Part shown: piece after piece, positions 32,643 to 44,360 of the stretch
Layout: every line of letters starts with the position of its first letter
Position numbering within the stretch: position 1 is the first letter of the stretch
Assembly: GCA_036250195.1 (NCBI GenBank)
Contig: JAVHZZ010000003.1
Span: forward strand, 339,951,375 to 340,015,374
Source: Mixophyes australis
Lineage: Eukaryota; Chordata; Amphibia; Anura; Limnodynastidae
Direction: 5' to 3'
Length of the DNA stretch: 64,000 nucleotides
Position numbers and translations under genes: made by a program
The notes under the pieces: generated by a model
The model's input: only the letters and a program-made list of their open reading frames with translations
Databases searched by the model: none
Told to the model about the DNA's origin: nothing

Positions 32643-33001
32643 AATCATCATCATCATCATCATCATCACCGTATATTTATATTGCGCCACTGATTCCGCA
32701 GTGCTGTACAGAGAACTCATTCACATCAGTTCCTGCCCCATTGGAGCTTACAGTCTAAATTCCCTAACATACACACACACACAGACACACACAGAGAGAC
32801 TAGGGTCTATTTTTGATAGCAGCCAATTAACCGACTAGTATGTTTTTTTTTGGAGTGTGGGAGGAAAACGGAGAACCCGGAGGAAACCCACACAAACACG
32901 GGGAGAACATACAAACTCCACACAGATAAGGCCATGGTCGGGAATTGAACTCATGATCCCAGCACTGTGAGACAGAAGTGCTAACCACTTAGCCACCGGG
33001 G
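32643..33001 (-). repeat. tRNA-derived SINE, minus strand
   Basis: The reverse complement contains the head (GGTGGCTAAGTGGTTAGCAC) and the B box region (GAGTTCAATTCCC), followed by the full body and a long (ATG)n tail at 32643-32668. An expanded (CA)n run lies at 32767-32791. It is near full length. Confidence 0.88.
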
Positions 33002-33619
33002 AGTTTTCATTGGAAATATAATGATTCCAGTCTGGGACTGTGGAGGCCAAAGGGCAGCAGGGAATTAATGTTCTGTGACTTTCCTGCTTTCCGCAATACA
33101 ATTAAAGTATCTAAAAAAAAACAAGAGGTAAATGCTTATTATCATTACCCTTCTCCTTACTGATTGCTGGGTCGACTGATTCTTTATTATGGGGGGGATG
33201 GTATGTGTGGTGGGACTGGGTAACATAATAAAATGGGTGGATAGGCATTGAAATTATTGTTTCATTGTGCGGGAGGAATGTGGTAAAAAGGTGATGTCTG
33301 TGTGGGTTACATCAAGAAATTAATTTATGAGACTGTGATTGGAGTTGTGTGGCAAGGGACAGATTTCTACATTTACATGGGTGGATGTGTTTAGTGAGTG
33401 TGTTCAGTGCTAGCTGACTGGAGAAATATATCTACATAGGTATATATGTGTTGTCATGATGAATATGAGGAGGATATGGAGAAATAATGGAAGGGGCATG
33501 TATAGGGCAAAGCTGTAACGTAGTATGGTGGAAACGTGGCAGGGAATGTAATTGGAAGATCATTTGGCATGGACTGATGAGGAGGAAAATGGATGGAAAA
33601 CCAGTATCTTGCCGCGGGC
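33002..33619. other. No recognised feature
   Basis: This is G-rich and A-rich spacer with no gene recognised. Confidence 0.4.
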
Positions 33620-34400
33620 CGCCACGAGCCGCAGCGGTACGCCGCATCCTGGCGTGATCTAGCAGCCGGGCGCGTGCTCTAGTTCATTGCTCTGTTTCTA
33701 TTCTTTGGGATTATCCTTGTGGCATAGATGCAGGAGGGTGTATGGACATCCTCCAACACCAGGGGGAGCTCTCATATGATTTAAACTGGTTCATTTATAT
33801 TTTTATACATGCTTCCTGGTTATGTTATTACCTATGCCAGTTCTAGCTAGTAATTAATTAGCAGCCTTCTGAGGCTGATTGTCAGCCCTGTTCTCCTCTG
33901 TCCTGATTGGCTCTCAGTACTATTTAAAGCAGTGAGGACTGAGCCTCACTGCCGGTTATAGTGTCATGTTTAAGTACTGCTGCCTGCTTCTTTGTCCCTG
34001 TGTTTGGTGTTTAACCTTAGATTGATTTCCCGTGTATGACCATTACCTGTTCCTGGACTCTGAACCTGTGCTTCTGACCCTTAACCCGGATTCTGATTCT
34101 CTGCTAGTGACCCTGATCTTACACCTGTCCCTGGATCCTGAACCTGTGCCTGTGACCCCTGACCTTGGTCTTTTCTCTGGATACGTTGTCTACTGCCGGT
34201 CCCGATTCGGGCCTGGACCCCACGCTGCTGTCTGTCAGAACACTCTATTCCTGGGTTCTCCTTAGCCGGTACACATCTCTCGACCCTCTGTTTGTCTGCA
34301 GCCAAGTCTGTCCCCACCACTAGGGGCAACAGTGAACACCAGACTTCAGAGCAGACTCTGGATTTTGCTGTATCGGCTGGAGGGGTTCTTAACACGGGTC
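33620..34400 (+). repeat. Possible degraded LTR
   Basis: A GC-rich start, a TATTTAAAG box near 33922, a pyrimidine-rich leader and diverged repetitions of CTGAACCTGTGC(C/T)TCTGACCC between 34060 and 34170 recall gypsy-type LTRs. I found neither TG/CA ends nor a target duplication, so this is tentative. Confidence 0.25.
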
Positions 34401-37400
34401 CAATAAGGTCCTAATCTAGCACTGCTATGCAGTTCCCTCTAGAGCTGTGGCTCTTTATGTCAGCTGGTACCTCTCAAAATATGTTCTCTCACCCCCTTGA
34501 AAAATATGTTGAGAAATTTATATAGGAGAGATACAGAGGATGGGCAGCAGGGGGTCCCTATGACTCTAGGGCCCATGTGGACTGCATGCCCTGAAACCAT
34601 AATAGATACGTCACTGCAGGTTTTATATGTTTCCTCAATGTGTTCAGTACACAAAGAACTATACCCATGTAAAATGCTAATGAGGTGTTTCCTTATAGGA
34701 TAATATGACTACAAGCAAATAGTCTTTTTTTGTGCAGCATTAAAAATTACTATATATATGAAATATGAGACGGGCCTTTTTTTGCAGCATAGGTGGAAAA
34801 AAAATCTATTTTATCATTGTAAGAATCGTTATTGTCTCCTTTTCAATTAGCTGTATACTGTGGGAGAGAGAGGCACCACTTTTTATAGTTTTAATTAAAT
34901 GTCAGCTTGCAAAATGCCATACAAAACCCACAAGCTCAAATATGTCTCATCTCAATATAGCAACAATGAGAAAAAAAAAACATACAGGTTTAACTCTGTG
35001 CCCTAAAGGAGATACCTGGCTTTGCTAGCAATTGGCATAGAAAAGTTTGAAAGAGAGGGGGCAGTGTTGTAGTTGGGTGGCATCTGCCTTTGTTGAGCCA
35101 CTCAAACTCAACAACATGCCATCTCTATAGCTATGTAAGCCCCCTCTATTGAAAAATCCAAGTCCATTAGACCATTGTTAAAAACAATATAAGCATACCA
35201 TTTATTCAGACAGCCTATATACGAATTTTAGGGCACTGATAGACCTAAGAAAAACCACATCCGGGTGCTGCTCGATGTCTTTTCTGCTATCAGATCTCTT
35301 GTCTTCTCCGGTAATGGATTACAATCACCGGGTGATAGACCTTTCATTATGATTCAGTTTTGCAAATATGGCCTTAAAAAGAGATAAAATGGATTTAGGA
35401 TGAGGCATTCATTATATTCTAATTAAACTGGGAAGATATTTTTTCTGTGTATTGCAAACTATTTGGACTTGCTGTGTGCATTGAAAGCTAACTTCACTTC
35501 CGAAGGGTTTTAGGGTTAAAGGGGCAAAATAGAGTCTAGTAGTTAACGCAAAACTTAAATTTATTCTCTTTCTATACTAAACCTATTGAACCCTGTATCA
35601 ACATTGCTGAGTAACTATAATATACAGTTGCACTGAGGACTTTTTCCCCTTGCTATATGGTTGGACCAATATGCAGGGGCCCCAAGAGGGGGGTGGGTGG
35701 TAATTGCAGCTATACTCAGACAAGATGCCCCTCTGCTTGTGTAAATGTTATCCATCTGTTTTCATTTGTTGTTTTTCTTTAAAACATTTTTTTTTATTTT
35801 ACTGTATCATTATAGCATCTACATGCCTTCCACTAAAAATACTGATTTTAGGGCACAGTTCCGCTCTCCTGAAAGTCGAGACTTTTGTCCTAACTGCTGG
35901 GAGATATTTCACGCTCTGGTGAGCCGGCGCTGCACACGTCTTCCAATGGTTTACATGGTAATGAAGGGTATTTTCTGTAGGGGTTGCTTAGTGCTTTTTC
36001 ACATGCTAGGCACACCCCCAAGGAACCACAGACACACCTCCTTTGATAGCGCACCGCCGCTGTTTCACGACGACGCACAAGTCTCTTATATGTTAAACTA
36101 TAGAGGGGGGCACAAGAAGTTGCTGTACTGGTGCCAAATATTCCTCATGTATTAATCTCTTCATTTCCTATACATTGCTAGCTTGCAAACAGGACCCTCT
36201 TACCTATTTTTATTTTAATTTTAATACTGTGTTTGCTCCCAAATATAAGACACTGCAGATTGTGCTAGTACTAAATGAATACATTTAATTAATAATAATA
36301 ACAATCTGCCACCGTTAACCACACCAACCTAAGACAATGAGCCCGATAGTAAATTATATAGTGTGTGTGTGAGGGATAATATGAGGAAATGTTGTATTAT
36401 TTACTTAACAGGAACATTACTTTCTGTAAGGGGGACCCTACAGTCTATTATTGGAGAGTGCATCTGTACTGAATGGTAATAACTCTAGTACCTTATTCGG
36501 GGAATCTATCAGTCTCCCATCCAAAATACCATGTTGAGGTTAAGTATTTTCAGTAAGGACCATTGGTTGACCGGAGGGGCAGAATTCTGTGGCCAAAAAG
36601 GTATTTCCTGAACAGAGGAGGAGACGATGGATTGATAGTGAAGATTGCTGGGCTCTAGTAAGCACAGGTAGGAGGTGTGGTGATTGGGCTGAAGGGTTAC
36701 ACAGTTAGAAGAAGTGATAAAGAGCAGAAGGATAGCAGATTTTGTAGTGAAGACTAGCCAGCCTAGTGAAGTAAAGGGAGAAGAATGTTAGGCTGGAAAA
36801 GGGCAAACCTAATGCAAGTAGAAGGTAGTAAGTTGATGAAAGTTGTTCTGATAGGAAACAGCTGGACCAGCAAGTTTACTGGAGGGTGTACATTTAGGCC
36901 TACAGAAGCACAAAAAAAAGTGTCTTGGAAAAATTAGCTTGCAAAAGTCAATTAGTGGAATGGAGTGAGAAGGTTGGTGAATCGAAGGAATGGGGAAAAA
37001 TGTTTGCTAGTAGAGTGCAAATTATGCAGATAGAGGTGGAATGCGAATCGGAGGGGAACAGTGAGTAGTATGAGGAAGATTGTTTTTGGGGAGACGTTGG
37101 CAGAAGTACCAGAGATAAGAGGGCAGGAAGAAGAGCTGAGAAGAATTAGAATCTGCTGTTAGAGAAAGAGAAGCTAAGCGTAAGGACCTTAGAAGCTAAG
37201 CGTAAAGGGGTGAAAATATGTGTACTTGTGTTGCATCTGTCTGTATGTGATTGTTCAAAGTGTGTATAGAGGTGTATATTACAAGATGGTCCATGTCCAT
37301 GACTTGCTGTCTGTCCGTGTCATGATATATCCTGGACTTACACATTTTGTTTGAGTATTATGACATTATTTAAAGATGGAATTATCTGAAAACATATCTC

Positions 37401-37444
37401 ATTATTAGAGCTTATCCCACTCTCATCAGTACTACTCACAATAA
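34401..37444. other. Unassigned
   Basis: No gene was recognised. A purine-rich stretch spans 36560-37210, with repeated AAGCTAAGCGTAA at 37170 and 37193. The 136- and 72-codon ORFs at 35704-36155 overlap in different frames and resemble no family I know. Confidence 0.4.
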
Positions 37445-37680
37445 TTCATCCTCAGTCTCCACTCTGAGCCACTCTCATTCCTCTTGTTTCAGCTGTGCCC
37501 TCCTCCAGTTAGAATGTAAGCTCTCTAATGAGCAGGGCCCTCCCTACCAAATGTTATTATGTCTCTGTTTATTTTGTCTGCCTTGTATGTCCCTGTTTTC
37601 CCTACAGTATGGTACTGTGGAGCAATATGGCACCTTACAAATCTGTGACCATAACAATAATAAACATAATAATAATTTAA
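37445..37680 (+). repeat. L2-like LINE 3' end
   Basis: The pattern GAATGTAAGCTCTCTAATGA, GCAGGGCCCT, then ATATGGCACCTTACAAAT and an AATAATAA tail matches the 3' end typical of vertebrate L2-type LINEs. The block resembles the tail of the SINEs in this window (TGTAAGCTCCAATGGGGCAG). No coding part remains. Confidence 0.5.
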
Positions 37681-39367
37681 AGGCATAGGCTAGTGTCCTA
37701 GACAAGATACCAAGCCATGGTCTTTTATAAAGGTGGCAATGCCTTGCTATAATTTGAGCAATTTCATTTTCTGCTCAGCATTCGTCAGCTCACAAAGAGG
37801 ATATGAGTACACAGGGCTGTGGGTGCTGATATCTAAAGAAAATCACTATTTATATTTAAGAAAACCGCTTCAACCTTCCCAATATACACAAATCATGGAC
37901 ATTCTGGAGCTGTCACTATTGATCATGTGATTAGACAACAGTAACAGTCTAACTTTTTTTTTCCACTGGCTTAGAGTCTGCTGAAAGCACTTTAACACTG
38001 TCAACAATGAAGCAATCAGTGGAAATGTCAGGAGAGAAAGCATAATAGCTGTTGATATATGGCTAATATTCAGCACTGAAAGTTTGTTTGCTAATGTGTG
38101 TGTCAAAGTTGTAATTTGTATCAAATACTATGTGCCTTCCTTGTGAGAAAATCAAAATGTTTTCAAAGTGAAAGAGTTATCCCTGAGTAAACTGGCAGTA
38201 AACTAAAATAGAATTGTTTTCTCTTATATTTTTCTACCTAACCTACTCCATTATGTTTCTGTTGGCATGTGAAATGTAAAGACATTGAATAATATCAATT
38301 ATTCATTATTAGTCATTTCAAATATGGAAACATATATGTTTCATTTTATTTGCAGGTTAAAGGATATCTCCAAAAAATGTAGTTGGAGTTATGCAATATA
38401 AAATATGGAAAATGTACTTACCTACATTCAACAATCCTCCTTCCGCCGCTTCCCTCTTCGGCCTTAACAGTCTGAGTACATCTTCTCTCCTGCTCGGGTG
38501 AATGTTTTACACATTTCTGTCAGCATTGTCAAGTCCCTTTTCTCTGTAAACTTCCCATTTGGATAAATGGAATTCTCCAACGGCGGGGAATTGATGCTAG
38601 GAATCTGATCAGCACTGCATAGTGCATTTGCTCATAAAAAATACTGCAGCCTGTATGTGTGTCTACACTTACGGAAAGTATGCACTGTTTATTCCGAGAG
38701 AATTTCCACCCCAAGTCAAATCATAAAGTATCTTAAGAAATGTTTGGTTTTTAATATGAGCGGAAGTATTCAAAAGTTGTTTTTAAGCACAGAAATTAAG
38801 CCCATTTTGCGCTCCAGTTTGAATCAGACTCTCTGTGCATATGAGACACACACAGAACAGCTCCCTTCCTGGGGGGGGGGGGGAGGCGGTAAAGAGAAAA
38901 TGGTTTCTACCTCACGGGTAGACCTGGATATGGTTTGAATTGGTGTGAATTAAATTGTTCTGATTTTCCAATCTGGAATGTTGTGAGGTATGCCGGAGCA
39001 CCAATGGTTTTTCTAGGCTCTCCCCCAAGATTAGTAATCTCTGCAATTAGCAGTGATGCCCAATAACAAACAGCGCTTTGCATGGCTTCTGTGTACAAAG
39101 TCTCTTACAAAAAGGAAGTAAAAATAGGCAAATTGTGATTTGTTTGATAAAGTTGTTCTCTATGTAATAGGATGCTCCGTGCTCTGATAGTTTAAAATAT
39201 GTGGCCATTGTGGAAGTCAAATAATTGGATGAAGTAAACCAAATTAATTAATATTGTTTTACTGTGCGATTGCGATTAGTACACCACGTGTTGTGATGTA
39301 ATCGCATGGATTCAGAACACACATTTACATTCACACTTACACTTGTAAATAATATACATTTATTAAG
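37681..39367. other. No recognised feature
   Basis: Apart from a G run at 38869-38882 I see nothing to annotate. Confidence 0.4.
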
Positions 39368-39372
39368 GTTCC

Positions 39373-40427
39373 TGTGACAGACCCGGGCCTTATATTGAGA
39401 ATATCCTGCCAACCCGGTCTGTCCTCAGTGGGCCAACTGAACAACCATGGCCCACTCTGTTATTAAATGCCGCCCGGTGGCCAGATCTCTTATTGCTGTG
39501 GTGTTCACAGAGGGAGGGGAAAGGCAGCTCACAGGAAGTGTGAATCAGCTGTGGACCCTGTGACATCAAAAAGTAGTGGAACGGGTTAAAAAGAGGAGGG
39601 TCAGGACCTTATCTAAAATCAGGAGGGGGTCTCTCCCTGTTTGCTAACTATTGTTCTAGCAAGTCTGCAACACAGTCCGAATGGCACCATCACCGCAGGG
39701 GGGAGACCACTGATGTCATGCACTATTTCCACCCCTGTTACCACCCAAACTCTCCACACCACCAATCAGAAGAGGACAATGAGTGGGGGGTTGTGGAAGG
39801 GACAAAAGGGGAGCTGTCTGGGGGAGGGGGGGAGAATCTTGAGACAGTGAGGACTTGGACTGTTGGAGAGTAACCGTATTCTCGCAGGGCCTTAAAGGAA
39901 TGCTTAAGGCAGGAGCTTCTTGACAGAGATCGGACAGTGTACCTCTAGGACTGATTCTGTAACCACTCCATCGGGAGACACTCGCAGATTCTGGGGAATT
40001 GGTGAGCCTACATCGGTAGGGAGACTATACCCAGGGTCCCACCAAGCTGGTGGAGAGTTGGCAGAGCGGCTGGGATCAGCAAGATACACAGACCCACCTT
40101 AAGGATCAGAAACCGTGGCCCACTTGGATTGTCAGCTGTGGATTTTATTACCAGGAGTTTGGGCCTGCTAGGACTCTGTGCTTGGAGGTAACCTGCTGGG
40201 GACTTTGTTGGGGAGTTTTTACTTGCACTTGTGATTTTCTGACACTTGATATATTTGGTGGGGGAACAAGTTTCTCCTTGGGGAGCACTGTTGTATTTTA
40301 CTAAGTGTGTACACTTTGTTTAATAAAAGGGATTATTATTTCTTTCCTGTCTCCTTACCTGTGTGACCTGTGAGCCTAGAGGACAGGGTATCTAGTGAGC
40401 TTTGGTTCTAACCCCGGTGTCCTCACA
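39373..40427 (+). mobile_element. Solo LTR, about 1,055 bp
   Basis: It starts TGTGACAGACCCGGGCC and ends CCCCGGTGTCCTCACA, giving TG...CA ends with short inverted TGTGA/TCACA. It is flanked by a 5-bp duplication, GTTCC (39368-39372 and 40428-40432). An AATAAAA signal lies at 40322. With no internal region present, it looks like the product of recombination between two LTRs. The retroelement class is not determined. Confidence 0.72.
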
Positions 40428-40584
40428 GTTCCAATCAACATTTTATTTATTAGTAAAATCTATTTTACAATCTTTTTCATATGAATTTTGTGGGGAAAAA
40501 CTAAATAATGTTTCTGACATCTGAATTACATCGAGTTTGCTATCAATTTGCACATAATTTTATGAGAAAGTTTCCAGTGTTCCT

Positions 40585-41016
40585 TGTGTAGCGTTCGCAC
40601 CTTGCGATCGCTAGTTATAAATAATATCACTATTTCATACACCAAATAACCAGTACACAGGGGTTATAAAAACCAGTTTACACAAGTCTAGAGGCGGGAG
40701 CCTCAGGAAAGGACACCTGGCAGTTTGAAGAACAATGACCAGAGGAACTCACCAATGCCACGTCGAGTACCTCAGAGTGCAAGAACCTTTGACCTATGAA
40801 TGAAGACCTTACAACTGTAACTGTATATCTCTGTGATGTAACTACTTTTACAACTGTATAGGGTATAAATTGTTGATCTCTGTGTTTGGGACCTCAGAGC
40901 GTTCTCATAGAAGCTTGTGTCAGTGCTGACAGGCTTATGCTTACCAAACTTTGCTTTTTAATATACTCTGCGAATAAAACCTATGTGTGTTGGAACCACA
41001 GCGATCGTAGCGGACA
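40585..41016 (+). mobile_element. LTR-like segment with TATA box and AATAAA
   Basis: Within TGT...ACA limits it has a TATA-like GGGTATAAATTG (40859), a leader beginning near CTCAGAGCG, and AATAAAA at 40974, followed 26 bp later by TTGGAACCACA. It resembles the minus-strand segment at 4938-5395. No second LTR, coding region or target duplication was found, so the limits are approximate. Confidence 0.45.
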
Positions 41017-41024
41017 ATATTTAT

Positions 41025-41040
41025 TGGTAGCGAAAAGATG
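41025..41040 (+). other. Possible tRNA-iMet-type primer-binding site
   Basis: TGGTAGCGAAAAGATG is close to the start of the initiator-tRNA(Met) primer site used by many LTR retroelements (TGGTAGC(A)GAGGATG). It lies 8 bp beyond the proposed LTR end. Confidence 0.35.
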
Positions 41041-41877
41041 AACATAACACCATGATTACTTGTTACCAACATATAGGTTTGAAAGAACACATTGATGAAC
41101 ATTAAAAATGTTCTCATGTGAGTCGAGAGAACATTTGGAGTGTACGATAGCACAGAGAAAGAATACTGTCAAAGTGAATATCTAAAACTCCAAGCTGAAT
41201 TATGAATGGTGTGACGAGACCTCTCTCTTGGACCTGTGACTGTGCAGAAAATTGTGTACTGGGAAATGCCATTCTGATTGGAACCATGTTTTCATCTACT
41301 GTATATGACTGAAAAGAAATGTAAATTTATCTCTTCCAAGCTTGCAATCAAAGGTAATACAGAAGACTAGAAGGCAGAAACCAGATTCCTTACAATCTTA
41401 CTACTTTAAAATAAAACATGTATTATCCTTGTCAAAACCAATCTGTTCCCATGTTACTAACATCACCAGGGTGGAGAAATACTTACCAACAGCTGTTATT
41501 AATCAGACAAGACAAGTGATCTAAGCAACCAGCTAGAATACTCCACTAAAAATAATTATTAAACAACAAGTTTATGATCATTTCACTCATGTTTAACTAC
41601 GTTTAAACCTATAATGGCCCCACCATTATAGGCTTTTCATGGTAATATCATGTCCATATGTTAATGCGCAAATAGTTAAATATTAGGATTTACTAACACA
41701 ATAGCCAGTCTTTGTATACATAGCAAATGCTCTCAATGATACATATAGCATGATAAAGGACCTTGGCTGAGGTCTAGAGTTGATCAAGGCAAACAACAGT
41801 CTTGTTGTATATTCTGTAATATCAACTAAGGCTCAATATGCAGACTAAAATAGCAATCCAGTTTCCAACAAAACAGT

Positions 41878-41880
<3 letters not shown>
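41041..41880. other. No recognised feature
   Basis: This could be the non-coding internal part of the preceding LTR element. No gag, protease or polymerase sequence is visible. Confidence 0.4.

Positions 41881-41930
<50 letters not shown>
41881..41930. repeat. (AT)n microsatellite
   Basis: This is a pure AT run of 50 bp that directly adjoins an LTR-like element. Confidence 0.95.
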
Positions 41931-41933
<3 letters not shown>

Positions 41934-42512
41934 GGCAGGCCTCTCAGAGTGGAATTAGCTATGGAGCTAACAGTTTGCAGGTAAAAGGCTGCAAACCAAG
42001 TTATATACAGGCATAGCACTGTGATTAAGTTCAGTTATGTATAGGTCGGACACATGTGATAAAGTAGATGTAAAATGTGGTTTACTTACATGCTTTAACG
42101 TGTTTGTTTCCACAGCTAGCAGCAGAGCTGATAAGGGTGGCTGTACTGAATAGGCGTTACAGAGCACCTGAGGAGACTTCCTTTAAAGACAAGGTGGGAG
42201 TGTCGCCTGTCAGTCAATCCTGTGGGAGGAGACCTGTGTATTTAACCTTGAGTTGTGCTCTTGTTGGATGTGACTGATGCTGAACTAGTTGGCCAGTCAG
42301 TAGTGAGCTGGTCTGTGTCTAGTAAGCAGTAGGGTCTCCAGGAGGTGCAAGCAATAGGGTTTGCTTGCTGATGTCATCCTGAAGTGTCATTTATTGTGAT
42401 GTAAACAATAAATATATTTGATTTAAAAGAAGTTTTCGTGTTGTTGATATCTGATGGGTATTCTTGCAACAGAAGGTGACAAAAGTGCCATGAGAAGGGT
42501 GCAGGTTTTGTT

Positions 42513-42515
<3 letters not shown>
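41931..42515 (+). mobile_element. Probable solo LTR inserted in an (AT)n tract
   Basis: It runs from TGTGGCAGGCC to TTTTGTTACA, giving TG...CA ends, and AATAAA lies at 42408-42413. AT repeats flank both sides, so a duplication of ATATA would be invisible. It carries no coding sequence. The class is unknown. Confidence 0.5.
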
Positions 42516-42588
<73 letters not shown>

Positions 42589-42650
42589 TATATATATATA
42601 GATATATATATAGATAGATAGATATGTATAGATATAGAGATATATATATC
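42516..42650. repeat. (TA)n grading into (GATA)n microsatellite
   Basis: TA repeats are pure to about 42585, then mixed GATATA and GATA units continue. Confidence 0.93.
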
Positions 42651-44075
42651 TCAAAGTTCTGAAGAATAGACTATGCATAAAGCAATTTATTAAAACTGAA
42701 GCAGCAATGATTATCGTGGCACATCTCCAGCAGCTGACAGGATGCAACAGAGTTAATAATAGCAGGCATATCGTCAGACTCACAAAATCTGGGGCAGAAA
42801 TGAAAATTCTGGACATACATATTTTCTGATGCTGAACTTTAGCCGGACGGTGAACAGTCAATATGAAGAAAACAGAAACTGCTTTGGCATTAAACAGGAT
42901 CAGGAGTCAGTACTGACAGTCTAAGTGGTAATAATATCACCCACAATTTCCCGTTTATAAGTCTAGCTCCAACAAAACACGTGCAGCCATGACAAGAATT
43001 GGAAACTGGATCAGCATAGAAGTGGTAGACAAGTGATGGCCAGATTGAGCATCTGATCAGTACAATGGGTAGAAAACAAACAATGCTCAAATGAAAGGTG
43101 GATTAGATGTGCAAAGGAATCAGATAGAATCAATAATCTGGCAAGGTATCCCTTCTTCTGAGCACACAGTCACAGTTGACACAGTTTGTAGCACATATAT
43201 AAAGTATAGTAAACACACAATAGGTAAAACAAATGAAAAATATGTACTAAACAACATGTTACTGCAAACATATATGTAAATATGAAAAGCCATTGATCAT
43301 AAATAAGCATAAAATAGCAGCCTATGTAATCTTAATCAATATACATACCAGATGTATATACATATACCTAATAATGCTGATATATGGAAGTAAAACAATA
43401 ATAAAGCCTTTGATCAGATTAAACCAATGATTAACAAAATAAAAATAAGGATATCGGCAATTTATCCTTAACAAAGTGAATGTGTAACAAATGGCTTGTA
43501 GCAGCATGACACAGAAGCGTCTCATTCATATGAAGCAGAATAATATAGCAACATGTAATTGTAGTACAAAGTATCCCTAACGCGTTTCTCCACAGGATGA
43601 GTGTGCTTTCAGCTATTTTATTTTCCTTCATATGAATGAGACTCTTCTGAATCATTCTACTACAAGCAGTTATTTGTTACACATTCACTTTCTTATGAAT
43701 ACATTGCTGTCGGCTTGCTGAGGACCCTATAGTGGGAAGCTGTGCTTGAATGACTTTACATAGTGAATGAGATGCTGATAGAGAACTGTTTGATATGGAT
43801 CTCTTCATCAACTGTAAAGTTTATATATGCATCATATTATAAGGAACTGTGCTCCATTTGAAATTCATATCCAGCGGGCCTGTATTTGATGAAGTGCTCC
43901 TTGCCTTGCTATAAGCATTTAATGTGCTGGTTCTTCAGTTTGCACAGTACTAAGAACACACTAACCAATTAACATCTATCCTCATTTTCTGCTTTGGCCG
44001 TGATCAGCCTGACATACTGAGGACTTCTGTTGTCATACTGTACAAGTGTTCCTGCAGCAAAGAACACTATGAGAG
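42651..44075. other. Unassigned; decayed hammerhead-like motif on minus strand
   Basis: On the minus strand at about 43574-43600 the sequence reads ATCCTGTGGAGAAACGCGTT, followed by AGGGAT. This recalls a hammerhead core (CTGA-GA...GAAAC) that has lost stem II and one core base. It may mark a Penelope-like element end. No protein remnant was recognised. Confidence 0.35.
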
Positions 44076-44360
44076 CAGGGGCGCACAGAGGATTGTCGGG
44101 GGGGTTTCCCCCCGACCCAAAAAAACCCAAAAAAAACCAACCCGCACGAGAGCTACTGTTTAGGCAGCGCTGTCTTATACAGCAGCCGCGGCGCTGTCAA
44201 AGAAGCGTCCGCGGCGATGCTGTATACACTACAGCACCGCCGTAGACGCTTCTTTGACAGCGCCGCGGCTGCTGTATAAGACAGTGCCGCTATAGTGGCC
44301 ATTTAGTTAGCGCAGGGGGGGTTTCTGGAGACTCAGAAACCCCCCCTGCGTGCGCCACTA
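44076..44360. mobile_element. GC-rich palindromic miniature element
   Basis: The ends CAGGGGCGCAC and (reversed) TAGTGGCGCAC are inverted repeats. GGGGGGTTTCC and AAACCCCCCC blocks follow. The core 44163-44290 is a near-perfect hairpin with about 55-nt arms (AGCGCTGTCTTATACAGCAG and its inverse). GAGAG flanks both sides (44071-44075 and 44361-44365), possibly the remains of a duplication. hAT-like ends are suggested but not proven. Confidence 0.72.

Noticed and set aside
34571..34620. A possible miniature element end containing GTCACTG
   Set aside because: Only one candidate end was seen and no matching inverted end or duplication was found.
35704..36155. Overlapping ORFs as a host exon
   Set aside because: Two frames are open over the same bases, there is no domain, and no flanking splice pair could be defended.
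42511..42861. Minus-strand 116-codon ORF rich in I and Y
   Set aside because: Most of it translates the TA/GATA microsatellite.
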